This document shows positions 35,085 to 48,950 of a DNA stretch of 64,000 nt, in pieces; the stretch's first letter is position 1; each line of letters begins with the position of its first letter. Source of the DNA: Liolophura sinensis. Taxonomy: Eukaryota > Mollusca > Polyplacophora > Chitonida > Chitonidae. Under the pieces are notes generated by a model that did no database searches, was not told where the DNA came from, and saw only the letters and a list, made by a program, of their open reading frames with translations. The translations under genes and the position numbers were made by a program. The stretch covers positions 7,205,704 through 7,269,703 of the forward strand of contig NC_088304.1 of the NCBI RefSeq assembly GCF_032854445.1, in the 5' to 3' direction.

Positions 35085-37704
35085 GATCTGTCTAAGGTCA
35101 GCAGACAATGCTCTCTAATATCCACGACACAGTTACATCTCGACACCACAACGCCTTCTCAAGTGTTCCTCAGCAGACAACACAGACGTATTTGTTAAGG
35201 ATTGGTGTAGCGGAGATCTGCTCAGATGTAAATTGAATTTAAGGCGCCATCCACAGGTGTTAAGGAGGTAATACTGAACAGCCCGACGTGTCGATTCAAC
35301 CCGCATCGCCCTGAATCTCTAAAAGACTCAATACAGCAGGGTTTATTTACAAGTCCTAAAGAAACTTTAGGGCATTTTTTTTTCTGTCACAGAAGTATCA
35401 GTGAACCCTTTGCAGAAAGTGGGCCACAGGAGATCGATTCTAAAGACGGGTGGATCCTAAGTGTATATAAGCAAATGTTTGGTTTGCCACATTTCTATGC
35501 CTGCAGGGGAACTTTTCTTGACTTAACGGAGCTGCCAAGACAGGGGATAAGAAGCCGAAATTTATCCAGATGTCTTGATTTCAAAATAGGAATTGATCAA
35601 CAAAGTGTAAGTGAAAACAGTCGCTAGGCCATGCAAGATGTAGATGGTTGGGTGGCAGCTTTTTTTCAATACAAAATTGATATCATTAATTGATTTAGTG
35701 ATTATGGTCGTACCCATTAATTTTCGATGTACATGATACCCGCCATGATGATGGTGTATAGAACTGTAGTTCCGAAGAAAACTCCAGACTTTCACCTTTC
35801 ACTTCTTAAAACTTTTAACATTAAACGACAACCGAAGCAAGAGCTGGATTCTAGCTTGCTACCTCAATGACAGGGGTATTATCAGCTTTGGTTAGACCAG
35901 CCTTGGCTCATGCTGACTCGTGTCGAAAACATTTGTACACATTTGGAAACATTTTCTAACCCTATATATGTAAAATAAAACCAGTTTTTTGCACATATAC
36001 ATATGTACAATGGAGAATAATCATCAAAACCGCTCTTCCCAACATTCATCAACACGGGGTCATTCAACGCTTACAGCCTTCCATTTATTATGTCGTGCCA
36101 AGTCAGGTGAGAACCAAGATTGTTTTAGATACGAACCCAATTGGGCTTCAGCTTGAACCTACATTTATTTGTACTCAGAATGATTTATTGTTTATTTGCG
36201 TGAGTGGGAGTACTTTATGTGTAGTGACTGATTAATGGTGCTACGTAATGTAAATGTGTGAATCGAAACTAATAGCTCAGCTAGCGATTACTGTTCGGAC
36301 ATGTGTTATACAGACAGTCATCTCTGTTAACGATAACAGACCAGTATAAATAGAAGCATGAATTTTTACAAATTAGACGACCATAACATTGAAATTGTTT
36401 TCTAGACTGATCATATTCCACAGAAACAGGATCATAAAAGCCAAACACCATTACATCAAGTGGATTTTTCTAGTAATTTACTAATATTTTACACAGCCCG
36501 AAAGTCTTGTAATCATAAACCTTATGGAACCACGTGACGTTTTCCGTTAATGACGACGGCCGAAAAGCATTTTAAGAGGAGCGTCTGGTTAATCTCGGAG
36601 CTGGGTAACTCGATAAATCCCACTCTCAGATCAACCTTTTTCACCTCTCTGGAGATATGGGGGAATTGGTATCCAGTAAGGCCATCTAAATATGAACAAG
36701 CCGTGCAGATCATCATTAGGCTGATGTCTGTAGGAGATAGTAATTACTGATGGGCATTGATGTGTTCTGAGCCAGGTCACCGATTGTCATTAACCGTGGT
36801 ATCAGACATTTATATTAGACACTGATGGCAAAAGAAAAGGAATAGTTAATAAAAATGTTCAGTTATTTTAAAACTTCGCAAAGATTTCAATGAAGTGAGA
36901 TTCTGATTAAATACTATTGAGAGAAATATTGATTGTAGCGTGTGCCCTATAGGCCTACATGTCAATGCCATGAACACTGAGACTTTGAAGTATCGCTAAA
37001 GGGGCCAGCACGACAGGTACGAGTGTAGATATTGCTGAGAAATCGCGAATCACAGTTTCTGCTGTCGTCTGTGGCTTAAAGCTTACATGTGCAGTACATA
37101 AACGCCTTTCTCATGGGTGTAGGAAGTCGGGTTCAGGGCAGTTTTCAGCATTTTCACATTTTCAGACTATTCCCAACAATATTCTTTATTAAAGATATCT
37201 GGTACTTAAATAATGTTATAAATAGTAAAATTTAAGGCGTTCGAAAGTTCAAGTACAAGATTTGGCAAATGTACGCTTTACAATTTATCACGTTCCCGTA
37301 TAAATGAAAATATCTTCGGGGGGTAAAGATACGGCTTTGAAATTTCCTGAATGAAAACCAGAAAGAGTCTTGCGTTCTTAAAGCGGTAACAGATAAAATG
37401 CAGTCTACTTCATATCCGATCGCCATCCGGTAGGCGTGTATGCAAACTGGGCCGTCATATTCATTACAGTTACCTATTACCATTGTTGATATAAATACGA
37501 ATGCAAGCATGTTGTTTTCTGACATCACTTTTTTTAATCTCCTCAATCAATCTTGTCTCCTTCTAAAGTTTTCCTTGGTGCACTAATAGAGCTCCTTTAC
37601 TGCAAGAATATATTCTTGATTATACCACATTATTATTTTCTCCGCCTACAGTGAGAGGTTAGAAGGCATGTTAAGGTGATATAAAAGTGTAGCATTTCAC
37701 AGCA
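35085..37704 (+). repeat. HOR4 monomer M1 (2,620 bp)
   Basis: Full-length M1 with the head variant tctaaggtcagcag. tRNA-like module from 35842, intact tail frame 36550-36750. Confidence 0.85.
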
Positions 37705-38902
37705 GATCTGTCTGAAGTTAGCAGGCAGCGCTCTGTAATATCCACGATGCAGTTACATCTGGACACCACAACCCTTCTCAAGTGTTCCTCAGCAGACAAA
37801 AAAGACGTATTTGTTAGGGTCGCGTGTTGCGGAAATCTGCTCAGATGTAAATTGATTTTTGAACGCCATTGCTAGATCATAAGCCGGCATTACAGAACAA
37901 CCCGACGTGTGGGTACACACGGCATTACTCTAAGCCCCTAAAAGACTTCATTGAACCACCAGGGTTCATTTACTGGTCAAAGCCAAAGAACCTTTAGGAC
38001 ATTTTTTTTCCGTCGCAGAAATATCAATGAACCTTTTCGGTCAGTTCATCTCGATGAGATCGATTCCATATCTAGAAGAGCGAGACGTGTGGATTCTGAT
38101 ATAATGATATTTAATTTTCTGTATCCATGACACCGCTCAGGCTAATAGTGTATAGAAAACTGTAGCTCTGGAAGTAAACTGCAACCCTTCTTCAGCCACT
38201 TCTTAAAAATACTAAATTAAAAAATACTCCGAAGGTTGCAGAATGAGTTGGATTCGAGCTTGCGACCTCACTGGCGATGGGATTATCGGCTGTGGTGAAG
38301 GCAACCTTGACTCATGCTGGCTCGTGGCGAAAACTTTATTTTGTATGTCTACATATGTAAAATAAACACAATTCTTTCGCACATATACATATATAAAATT
38401 GAGAATAACTACAAACTAGCAGGTCTGTGCGGATCATCATTAGTCTCATGTCTGTAGGACATAGTAATTCCTAAAGGGCATTGATGTGTTCTGAGTCAGG
38501 ACACCGATTGCCATTAGCCGTAACACTGCGCACAATACAGCGGTCCTTACATCAGACCATGGTGGCAAAATGGGGGAATAATTAACAAAACTTTTCTGTT
38601 ATATTAACAAGTCGCGAAGATCTTAATGAAGCGAGATTCTGATGTGAATTATGTTGAGAGAAAGGTTGATTGTAGCGTTTGACGTATTGGTACATGTAAA
38701 TTATTTGTTAGTGCCATGTGCACTGATGCAGAGATGGTAAATGATGTAAAATCTAAAACCGCAATTGCTGTTGCCGTCCGTGGATTCCAAGATACTATGG
38801 CATGGACCTTTTTCCTGAATAAACAACATTATCTATTCAGTGTATACGTAACTGAATGATATTACCTAATGGTAAAATCAAAACATATGTCGTTTCCCAA
38901 GA
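37705..38902 (+). repeat. HOR4 monomer M2 (1,198 bp)
   Basis: M2 architecture; tRNA-like module from 38245. The terminal hairpin is degraded by one change in the right arm (ggtaaaatc near 38870). Confidence 0.84.
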
Positions 38903-40812
38903 GATCTGTCTGAAGTTAGCAGACAATGCTCTGTAATATCCACGACTACATCTACATCTAGACAGCTCAGTCCTTCTCTAGTGCTCCTCAGCAGACAAAA
39001 AAGACGTATTTGTTTGGGTTGCGTGTTGCGGACCTCTGCTCAGATGAGAATTGAATTTTGGGCGACATCGGCAGATCTTCAGCCAGTATTACTGAACAGC
39101 CCGTGTCGATACAAACGACATTGCTCTAACTCCCTCAAAGAGTTTATCAAACTACCCGAGTTCATACACTGGTCAAGGCCAAAGAACCTGTAAAACATTT
39201 TTTCCGTCGCAGAAATATCAGTGAACCCTTTGCGTCAGTTTGGCTCGATGAGATCGATTCTAGACGTGTGGATCCTGAGGTCAAACAAGCAACTGTTTGA
39301 CTTGGCACAATTTTTATATTTTTGTTGACGTAACGGAGCCAGTAATAGCGGAGAATCGAAACTGAAATTTATGCAGATGTCTTCATTACAAAATAGGAAT
39401 TGATCAACAGACTGTACATGGAAATCGCCAGGCCATGCAAGGTGTGGTTGGTTTGGCCATGGCTTTTTTAAAGTGAGAGCAGTAAAGTGAAGGCATAGAC
39501 TTTTGTTGATCATCGATCCGTACAAAATTGATATTATTAAGAGACTTCATGATAATCGTCGTACTTGTTAATTTTCCACGTTTACGATAACCATCAGGCT
39601 AATAATGCGTAGAAAACTGTAGTTGTGGAAGAAAACTGCAGACTTTCACATGCCACTTTTTGAAGCGTCTAACTTATAACGACAACCGAACTTTGCAGCA
39701 GCTGGTATCGAGCTTGCAACCTCAGTGGCCAGGGAATTATCGGCTGTGGTGAGATCAACCTTGACTTGTGCTGACTCGTGTCGAAAACTTTCGTACACAT
39801 TTGGGATTTTCAAGTAATTTATTAATATTTACAGCAGCTCGAGAATCTTGTAATTGTAAACCTTATTGAACATTGAATAATGATGAAAGGGAAGGACTTT
39901 AACAGGAGCGTCTGGTAAATCTCGGAACCGGTTAACTCGATTAATCCCACTCTCAGATCAACCCTTTTCGACCTCTCTGGAGATATGGGGGAATTGGTAT
40001 CCAGAAGGGCTATCAAAATATGAACGAACCGTGCAGATGATCATTACGGTAATGTCTATAGGAGATAGAAATTATTGGGTTCTGAGCCAGGATTTTCATT
40101 AGCAGTGATGACAAAAACATGGAATTATTATTAAAAAGGCACAGTAAATTTAAAAAGTGGCAAACATTTTAATCAAATGATTTTCTATTTGATTTCTATG
40201 GAGAGAAAGAATAATTATGATGTGTGCTCTATAAGGAGATGTGAATTATCTGTCAATGCCATGTACATTCATGTAGAGATTTCAGTTGGAAAATTTAAAG
40301 AACTTGTCCAGGTTGTCTGTTCACTTGACCTTAACAACATTCAAGCTTTAGAGCATGTTGGCTTTTGTCATCATACATTACAGTATTTTGGACACTGCAG
40401 TATATGACCTTCTCTTTAACAGACCAAATGTTTTTCCATTGGTGAGAATAAGACTTTGGGTTTCCTGAATCGACACAAGAGATACAATTCAGACAGAACG
40501 GAGAACTTGTAATATGGAGTCTATTTCATATCCAGTATCCTACCGATAAATACAATCTGTTGTCGTATTATCTATTATAGTTTCATGTATCATCTTTGCT
40601 ATCAGTACGATAAGGAACAAACGTTTATGTTTTGACATTACTGTCAACATGTTCTAAAACCAATCAACTAAAAATTTCTTCTCATGCGGTGTAAGGTCTC
40701 CGTTTTCTAAAATTTCGCCCTTTGTGTAATAGCTCATTTGCGCAAGTACAGTGTGTAGTATTCTTCTCGATTACATCACCTGACTTCAGAACACGCAAGG
40801 CATATTGATATG
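38903..40812 (+). repeat. HOR4 monomer M3 (1,910 bp, deletion)
   Basis: tRNA-like module from 39700. At about 39805 acatttggga is joined to ttttcaagtaa, losing about 470 bp present in HOR2 M3; both ends carry tgg(g)a, suggesting microhomology. The 3' block frame at 40177-40407 is intact, but the following frame is broken by a missing base in gaccaaatg near 40425. Confidence 0.84.
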
Positions 40813-41800
40813 ATGTACAACATACAAAAATTTGCGTCAGAGGGAATATTGTATGTGTGGTTACTGCCTGACCTGGCCTCCTATAAATGTTGATGTGTAA
40901 ATCTAAAGTAAGAGATGAACTAGCGAATAATGATCGGGTAAGTGTTATATATACTGATCTCTGCTGATGAGAGAATAGCTTACTCTAGATCGCCATAACC
41001 ATACAATTGTCTTCTACACTGACAAAATTACACAAAAATAGATAACAAAACCATACAGAGACAGACACCAATACACAAAGTGGATTTCTAAGACATTTAT
41101 TAATATTTTACACAGCCTAAAAATTCTATAGTCTACAAACCTTATTGAATCACGTGATATTTCCGTTAACAGCGCGAGAAAACGATGACAAGGGCGCATC
41201 ATAAGAGAAGCGTCTGGTAAATCTCGAAACCGGATAACTCGACTAAATCAGATCAATCTTTCCAGCCTTTACGAAAGTATCCAGCAGGGCTATCAAAATA
41301 TGAACAAGTCGTGCAGATCATGGTTTCGCTGACGTCTGTAATTACTGAAAAACACGTATAGGTTGTACGCCAGGGCACCCACTGTCATTAGCTATAAACT
41401 TAGCCATTAGCCGTAGACAATTCTATTAGACGCTGACGGCAAAAAAAGGGAATAATTAATAAAACAAACCGGTACAGTTAATTTAAGTCGCAAAGACTTT
41501 AATGCAGTCAGATAGGAGAAAGGTTGATTGTAGCGTATGACTTATTAGGAGATGTAAATTATTTGTTAGTGCCATGTGCATCGATGCAGAGATTGTAATT
41601 GATGTGAAATCTAAAATCGCAAATGTTGTTGGCGTCTGAGGATTCAAAGGTGGACCCTTTTCCAGTATGAACAACATTCCCTCCTTTAAATATACGTAAT
41701 TGAATATTACGGCTTTTGTAAATTCTGGTCTGTGTCAGGACAAACAGAGAGAGGCTAGCTGGCATATCAGGGTGATATGAAAGTGTAGCATTTCCCAGCA
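40813..41800 (+). repeat. HOR4 monomer M4 (988 bp)
   Basis: Shortest M4. The palindromic join seen in other copies is lost; catacaaaaa runs directly into tttgcgtcag at about 40830. Confidence 0.82.
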
Positions 41801-43575
41801 GATCTGCCTGAAGTTAGCAGGCAACGCTCTGTAATATCCACGACGCAGTTACATCTGGACAGCTCAACCCTTCTCAAGTGTTCCTCAGCAGACAAAAAAG
41901 ACTTATTTGTTAGGGATTGATGTCGCTTAGATCTGCTCAGATGTAAATTAAATTTCGGACGCCATCGACAGATCTTAAGTCGGTATTACTGAACAGCCCG
42001 ACGTGTCGATAAAAACGGCATTGCTCTGGACCTCTGAAAGACTTCATCAAAGCACCAGGCTTTATTTACAGACCCCCGGTAGAAAACCTTTAGGACATAT
42101 TTTTCCGTGGCAGAAATATCAGTAAACCCCTTGTGTTAATTCGACCACAGGAGATCGATTCTAGAGAGGAGAGCGAGATGTGTGGATTTTGAGGGTAAAT
42201 AACCAACTATTTGGTTTGCCACAATTTTTATACCAGTATTGGAACTTTTGTTGACCTAACGGGGCTGCCAAGGGAGCAGAATCGAAGATGAAATTTATCC
42301 AAATGTCTTTATTATAAATCAGGAAATGAACAACAAAGTGCACAGGAAAACTATCTCTTTTCCATGCAAGGTGTGGGTGCTTCGGCGAAGGCTTTTTACA
42401 GAGCAGTAAAGTGAAAACATAGATATTACTGATGTCGTTTCTCGAGCCACACAAAATTGATATCATTAATTGATTTAGTGATAATCGTCGTACTTTTCCA
42501 TGCACATGATACCGGTCAGGCTAATAGTGTATAGAAAACTGTACTTATGCAAGTAAACTGCAGTCCTTCACCTGCCATTTCTAAAAACATCTAACATAAA
42601 AAGAAATCCGAACCTTTGCAGGAAGAGCCGTATTCGAGCTTGCGACCTCATTGTCCAGGGGATTATCGGCTGTGGTCAGGGCATCCTTGACTCAAGCTGG
42701 CTCGTGTCGAAACTTTTGGAAATATTTTGTTGGTCTACATATGTAAAATAAATCGATTCTTTCTCGGATATCATTAGATAAAATGGAAAATAAATCGAAA
42801 CAGCTAATGATTATTCTTTGATTATGTGCTTTACAGATACGGGATAAAAAAACCGGTATACACGTAAGCATGAATTATTATAAATTAGACGGCCACAATC
42901 ATGAAATAATTTTCTAGACTAATCCAACAGCACAGAAACAAGTCATAAAACCAAAGAGAGATAAACAACGTTACATAAAGTGGATTTTAAAGTAATTTAG
43001 TAATATTTTACACAGCCCAAAAATCTTGTAATCATGAACCCTATCCAAGCACGTGATGATCCCCGTTATAACGATGACACGGTAGCACATTGAGAGCAGC
43101 GTGTGGTAAGTATCGGAACCAGGTATCTCCATTTATTCCACTCTCCTTTCAGACCTCTATGGAGATATGTGGAATTTATTATCCAGCAGGGCTATCTAAA
43201 TATCAACGAGCCGCCCAGATCATCATTAGGCTGATGTCTGCAGGAGACAGTAATTACTGATGGGCATTGAGCCAGGACAACAATTGTCATTAGCCTTGAA
43301 ACTGTGTAGAATACAGTGGTTCTACACATTTATATCATACACTAATGGCAAAAAGCGGGCGGGGGATAATTAATACAGTTCATTTAAAAAGTCCCGAAGA
43401 TTTTAATGAAATGAGATTCTTATGTGAATTCTTGAGAGATTGGATGTAGTGAGCGACATATTAGGAGATGTAAATTATTTGTTAGTGCCATGTACATTGA
43501 CGCAGAGATTGTAAATGACGTGGAATCTAAACTCCCAGTTGGTGTTGCCGTCAGTGGATTCGAAGATACAAGGTT
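41801..43575 (+). repeat. HOR4 monomer M5 (1,775 bp)
   Basis: Complete M5, somewhat diverged between about 42190 and 42720 from other M5 copies. The longest antisense frame of its kind (42161-42505) and a tRNA-like module from 42626 with pairing GAGCC/GGCTC ends are here. Confidence 0.84.
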
Positions 43576-44412
43576 ATTACTGAACAGCCTGACGTGTCAA
43601 TGCAACCCGCATCGCCCTGAGTCTCTGAAAGACTCAATCCCCCAGGGTTTATTTACAGTCCACCGATAAAGAGCCTTTAGGTCATTTTTTCCGTCGCAGA
43701 AATATCAGTGAGCCCTTTGCGTTAATTCGGCCACAGGAGATCGATTCTAGAGAGGAGAGCCAGACGTGTGCATCCTGAGTGTAAATAAGCAACTGTTTGG
43801 TTTGGCACAATTTTTATGCCAGCAGTGGAACTTTTGTTGACGTAACGGGGCCGTCAAGGGAAGGTGAAATTTATCCAATGTCTTGATTACCAAATAGTAA
43901 TTGAGAAACCAAGTGTGCATTAAAGGCCATGCAGGCAGTGGGTGGTATGGTTATGGCTTTTTACAGAGCAATAAAGTTAAACCATAAATTTATTGATGTT
44001 CTTCCTCAATCCATACAAAATGACCTGCAAGCGTTGGATTCGAGCTTGCGACCTCAGTGAACAGGAGATTATCACCTTTGTTGAGAGCAACCCTGGCTCG
44101 CGCTGACACGTGCTGTAGAATAAATACAAGTCTTTTGCAAATTTTCCGATATAACATGGAGAATAAATATCAAAACACTTCTTCTTACCCATTTACTAAG
44201 ACGCAGCCAATCAACGCGTACAGCCTTCCCCTTATTATTCAGTATTAAGTCAGGTAAGTCTCAAACTTGTGTTAAGTACGAGCCGAATGGAGCTTCAGCT
44301 TGGGCCTGTATTTGTTCTCATAATGATTTATTCTTTTTGTGCGTGAATGGGAGTACTGTAAGTGCTGATTAATGTTGCTACCTGATGTTCATTTGTAAAT
44401 CGAAACTAGCAG
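43576..44412 (+). repeat. HOR4 monomer M6 (837 bp)
   Basis: M6 architecture, tRNA-like module from 44031, very close to HOR2 M6. Confidence 0.84.
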
Positions 44413-46300
44413 AGATCTGAAAACTATCGCCGGGCCATCCAGGCTGTGAGTGGCTGATATGTTTTTTTAAAGAGCAATAAAGTGAAGTTACAGATTTTAA
44501 CCATGTTGTTCCTCGATCCGTACAAAACGTATGAGAGAATTTAGTATAATTGATTTAATCAACAGATTTAGTGAGAAAGGCCAAACTCATTATGTTTCCA
44601 CCTACACGAAAGTGGTCAGGGTTACAGGTGTAAGAATCTGCAACCCTTCACCTGGCACTTCTCAAACCTCCTAACTTAAAGTCACAGCCAACTTGAAGTT
44701 AGAGCGAGAGTTGGATTCGAGTCAACAACCTTACTGGGGATTATCGGCTGTGGTGAGAAAAGCTTTGGCTCATCTTGGCTCTTTTGTGGAGACTTTTGTA
44801 CACATTTGGAAATCTTTTCTTGATCGACATTCATGTATGTAGATGAGTACAAGTCTTTGCACATATGTGGTTAGTAAATACCAAGACGGTGTAGCCGTTC
44901 AGGACGGAGATGACCAGCGCCTTGTTGTTTCCTTAATATGCAGAGTGCACGGTCAGATAAGTAAGAAAACTGTCTGCGTGAGTGGGATTACTGTATGTGC
45001 TCCAACTGACTGGCCATGTTTCTTAATCTTAATGTGAAAATCTAAAGTAACGGAACTGCTAGCGGTTAATGATCGAATACGTGTTATATATACTGATGTT
45101 GATGAGAGAATAGCTTACTTTAAATGGCCATCACCACAACATTGTCTTCTATACTGACAAAGTTACACAGAAATAGATAATAAAACCATACACTGACATT
45201 TATTAATATTTTACACAGCCCCAAAATTCTATCGTCTATAAATCTTATCGAATCACGTGATGTTTCCGTTAGTAACGCGAGATAACGACCACGGGAGAGC
45301 AATTTTAGAGGAGCGTCTGGTAAATTTCGGAACCGGGTAACTCCATTACTCCCACTCTCAAATCAACCCTTTTCGACCCCTCTGGGGATATCGCGGTATT
45401 GGTATCCAGCAGAGCTATCAAAATATGAACAAGCCGTTCAGATCATCATTAGGCTGGTGTCTGTTGGAGATAGTAATTATTGAGAGGCATTGACGGGTTC
45501 TAAGCCAGGGTACCTAACTTTTTTAGCAGAATAGTTATGCAGAATACAGCTGTCCTAGACATTTATATCAGACTAGCACGACATAAAGGGGAATAATTTT
45601 TAAAAAATGTACAGTTCATTTAAAAAGACGTGAAGATCTTAAGGATGTGAAATTCTCATGTGAATACTACTGCGATAAAGGCTGATTGTAGCGTTTGATC
45701 TATAAGAGTATGTGAATTATGAGTCAATGCCAGGTGTATTAATGTAGAGAAGTTGGAGAGGACTAAAAGGTGTGTTTACTTAACAATGTGATGCCTTGGA
45801 TAACAAGCGATGTTGTAGTCCGTGGCTGCAAAACATACAATGGTCTTGTATTTTTTCGAAAGTCATGCGGGAAATCGTTGTGTATTTGTCCTGTGCTACC
45901 TACTTTTGCAAGCTAGCACCTACCAAGATAACGTTTTCTACACTTTCAAATCTTTTTTGAAAATGTTACTTTGTGTCACAATAAATTTTATCATTTAGAC
46001 ACTGGAATATGTCACCCTCTCTTTAATACAACAAAATATTTTTCATCAAAATCCCACCTGTAAATGACAAAAATGGCCATGGTATCATTGGTATCATCAC
46101 TGTTAGCATGCTAAAGAAACAAACACCAAAAATCTCATTCTTTCCGCTCGGAGGTCTCTGGTTTCTAATGTTTAATCCTTGGTGCAATACCTCCTTTTGC
46201 AAAGAATACAGTTTTTTCTTGATGATATCTCCTCACTTCACGACAAACAAAGAGATGCTAGAAGGTATATCCAGGTGATGTCAAAGTGTTGCGTTTCACA
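44413..46300 (+). repeat. HOR4 monomer M7, type 7b (1,888 bp)
   Basis: Near duplicate of HOR2 M7 with the same length; tRNA-like module from 44709. Confidence 0.85.
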
Positions 46301-48950
46301 GATCTGTCTGAAGTTAGCAGACAATGCTCTCTAATATCTACGACACAGTTACATACGGACAGCACAGCCCTTCTCAAGTGTTCCTTAGAAGATAACACAG
46401 ACGTATTTGTTAAGGATTGGTGTAGCGGAGATCTGCTCAGATGTAAATTGAATTTAAGGCGCCATCCACAGGTCTTAAGGCGGTAATACTGAACAGCCCG
46501 ACGTGTCGATTCAACCCTAATCGCCCTGAGTCTCTGAAAGATTCAATCCACCAGGTTTTTTTTTTACAGTCCACCGCTAAAGAACCTTTAGGACATTTTT
46601 TCTGTCACAGAAGTATCAGAGAACCCTGCGCGTTAAATCGGCCACAGAAGATCGATACTATAGACGAAATTGATACGTGTGGATCTTAAGTGTGTATAAG
46701 CAACTGTTTCGTTTGGCACATTTTTATGCCAGCAGCGGAACTTTTCTTGCCCTAACGAAGCTGCCCAGACACGGGAATAGAAGCCGAAATTTATCCAGAT
46801 GTCTTGATTGCAAAATAGGAATTGATCAACAAACTGTAAGTGAAAACAATCACTAGGCCATTCAGGGTTTAGGTGGTTTGCGGCAGCTTTTTACAGAGCA
46901 GTAAAGTGAAACCGTAGACTTTATTTTTGTTGTTCCTCGATCAGTGCAAAATTGATATCATTAACTGATTTAGTGAAAATGGTTGCACGCATTAATTTTC
47001 TATTTACCTGATACCCGCCAGGTTAATTGTGTAAGAAAACTCCAGACTTTCACCTTTCACTTGTAAAACTTAAAACTAACTTAAAACGACAACCGACGAA
47101 AGAGCTGGATTCGAGCTTGCTACCTCACTGACAGGGGTATTATCAGCTTTGGTTAGACCAGCCTTGGCTCATGCTGACTCGTGTCGAAAACATTTGTACA
47201 CATTTGGAAACATTTTCTAACCCTATATATGTAAAATAAAACCAGTTTTTTGCACATATACATATGTACAATGGAGAATAATCATCAAAACTGCTCTTCC
47301 CAACATTCATCAACACGGAGTCATTCAACGCTTACAGCCTTCCATTTATTATGTCGTGCCAAGTCAGGTGAGAACCAAGATTGTTTTAGATACGAACCCA
47401 ATTGGGCTTCAGCTTGAACCTGCATTTGTACTCAGAATGATTTATTGTTTATTTGCGTGAGTGGGAGTACTTTATGTGTAGTGACTGATTAATGGTGCTA
47501 CGTAATGTAAATGTGTGAATCGAAACTAATAGCTCAGCTAGCGATTACTGTTCGGACATGTGTTATACAGGCAGTCATCTCTGTTAACGATAACAGACCA
47601 GTATAAATAGAAGCAGGAATTTTTACAAATTAGACGACCATTACATTGAAATTGTTTTCTAGACAGATCATATTCCACAGAAACAGGATCATAAAAGACA
47701 AACACCATTAGGCCTACATCAAGTGGCTTTTTCTAGTAATTTACTAATATATTACACAGTCCGAAAGTCTTGTAATCATAAACCCTATGGAACCGCGTGA
47801 AGTTTTCCGTTAATGACGATGGCCGCAAAGCATTTTAAGAGGAGCGTCTGGTCAATCTCGGAGCCGGGTAACTCGATAAATGCCACTCTCAGACCAACCT
47901 TTTTCACCTCTCTGGAGATATGGGGGAATTGGTATCCAGCAGGCCTGTCAAAATATGAACAAGCCGCCCAGATCATCATTAGGCTGATGTCTGTAGGAGA
48001 AAGTAATTACTGAAGGGCATTGATGTGTTCTGAGCCAGGTCACCGATTGTCATTAACCGTGGTCTCAGACATTTATATTAGACACTGATGGTAACAGAAA
48101 AGGAATAGTTAATAAAAATGTACAGTTTTTTTAAAACTTCGCAAAGATTTCAATGAAGTGAGATTCTGATTAAATACTATTGAGAGAAATATTGTTTGTA
48201 GCGTGTGCCCTATAGGCCTACACGTCAATGCCATGAAAACTGAGACTTTGAAGTATCGCTGAAGGGTTCAGCACGACAGGTACGAGTGTAGATCATGCTG
48301 AGAAATCGCGAATCACAGTTTCTGCTGTCGTCTGTGGCTTAAAGCTTACATGTGCAGTATATGAACAACTTTCTCTTGGGTGTAGGAAGTCGGGTTCAGG
48401 GCAGTTTTCAGCATTTTCACATTTTCAGACTATTCCCAACAATATTCTTTATTAAAGATATCTGGTACTTAAATAATGTTATAAAAGGTACAACGTTTGG
48501 CAAATGTACGCTTTACAACTTATCACCCTCTCGTATAAATTAAAATATCTTTGGGGGGGGGGGGGCGTACAGATAAGGCTTTGAAATTTCCTGAATGAAA
48601 ACCAAAAAGAGTCTTGCGTCCTTAAAGCGGTAACAGATAAAATGCAGTCTACTTCATATCCGATCTCCATCTGGTAGGCATGAATGCAAACTGGGGCCAT
48701 CATATTCATTACAGTTACCTATTACCATTGTTGATATAAATACGAATGCAAGCATGTTGTTTTCTGACATCACTTTTTTTTATCTCCTCAATCAATCTTG
48801 TCTCCTTCTATAGTTTTTCTTTAGTGCACGAACAGAGCTCCTTTAATGCAACAATATATTCTTGATTATACCACATTATTATTTTCTCCGCCTACAGTGA
48901 GAGGTTAGAAGGCATGTTAAGGTGATATAAAAGTGTAGCATTTCACAGCA
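46301..48950 (+). repeat. HOR5 monomer M1 (2,650 bp)
   Basis: Full-length M1; tRNA-like module from 47103; intact tail frame 47813-48013; poly-G expansion at 48553-48565. An extra taggcc is inserted at about 47710. Confidence 0.85.
48553..48565 (+). repeat. Poly-G tract (G13) in HOR5 M1
   Basis: Uninterrupted run of 13 G between atcttt and cgtacag. The homologous site is a run of six G in HOR1, HOR2 and HOR4 M1, and is interrupted (cgcgggg) in HOR3. Confidence 0.9.

Larger units (their letters stand above)
35085..46300 (+). repeat. Higher-order repeat unit 4 (11,216 bp)
   Basis: Fourth complete copy. It is shortened mainly by a roughly 470-bp loss in M3 at about 39805, which removes the GAGAACAAATA block and following sequence. 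Its M1 head (from 35085) has the variant tctaaggtcagcag shared only with HOR6, while its M5-M7 match HOR2. Confidence 0.92.
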
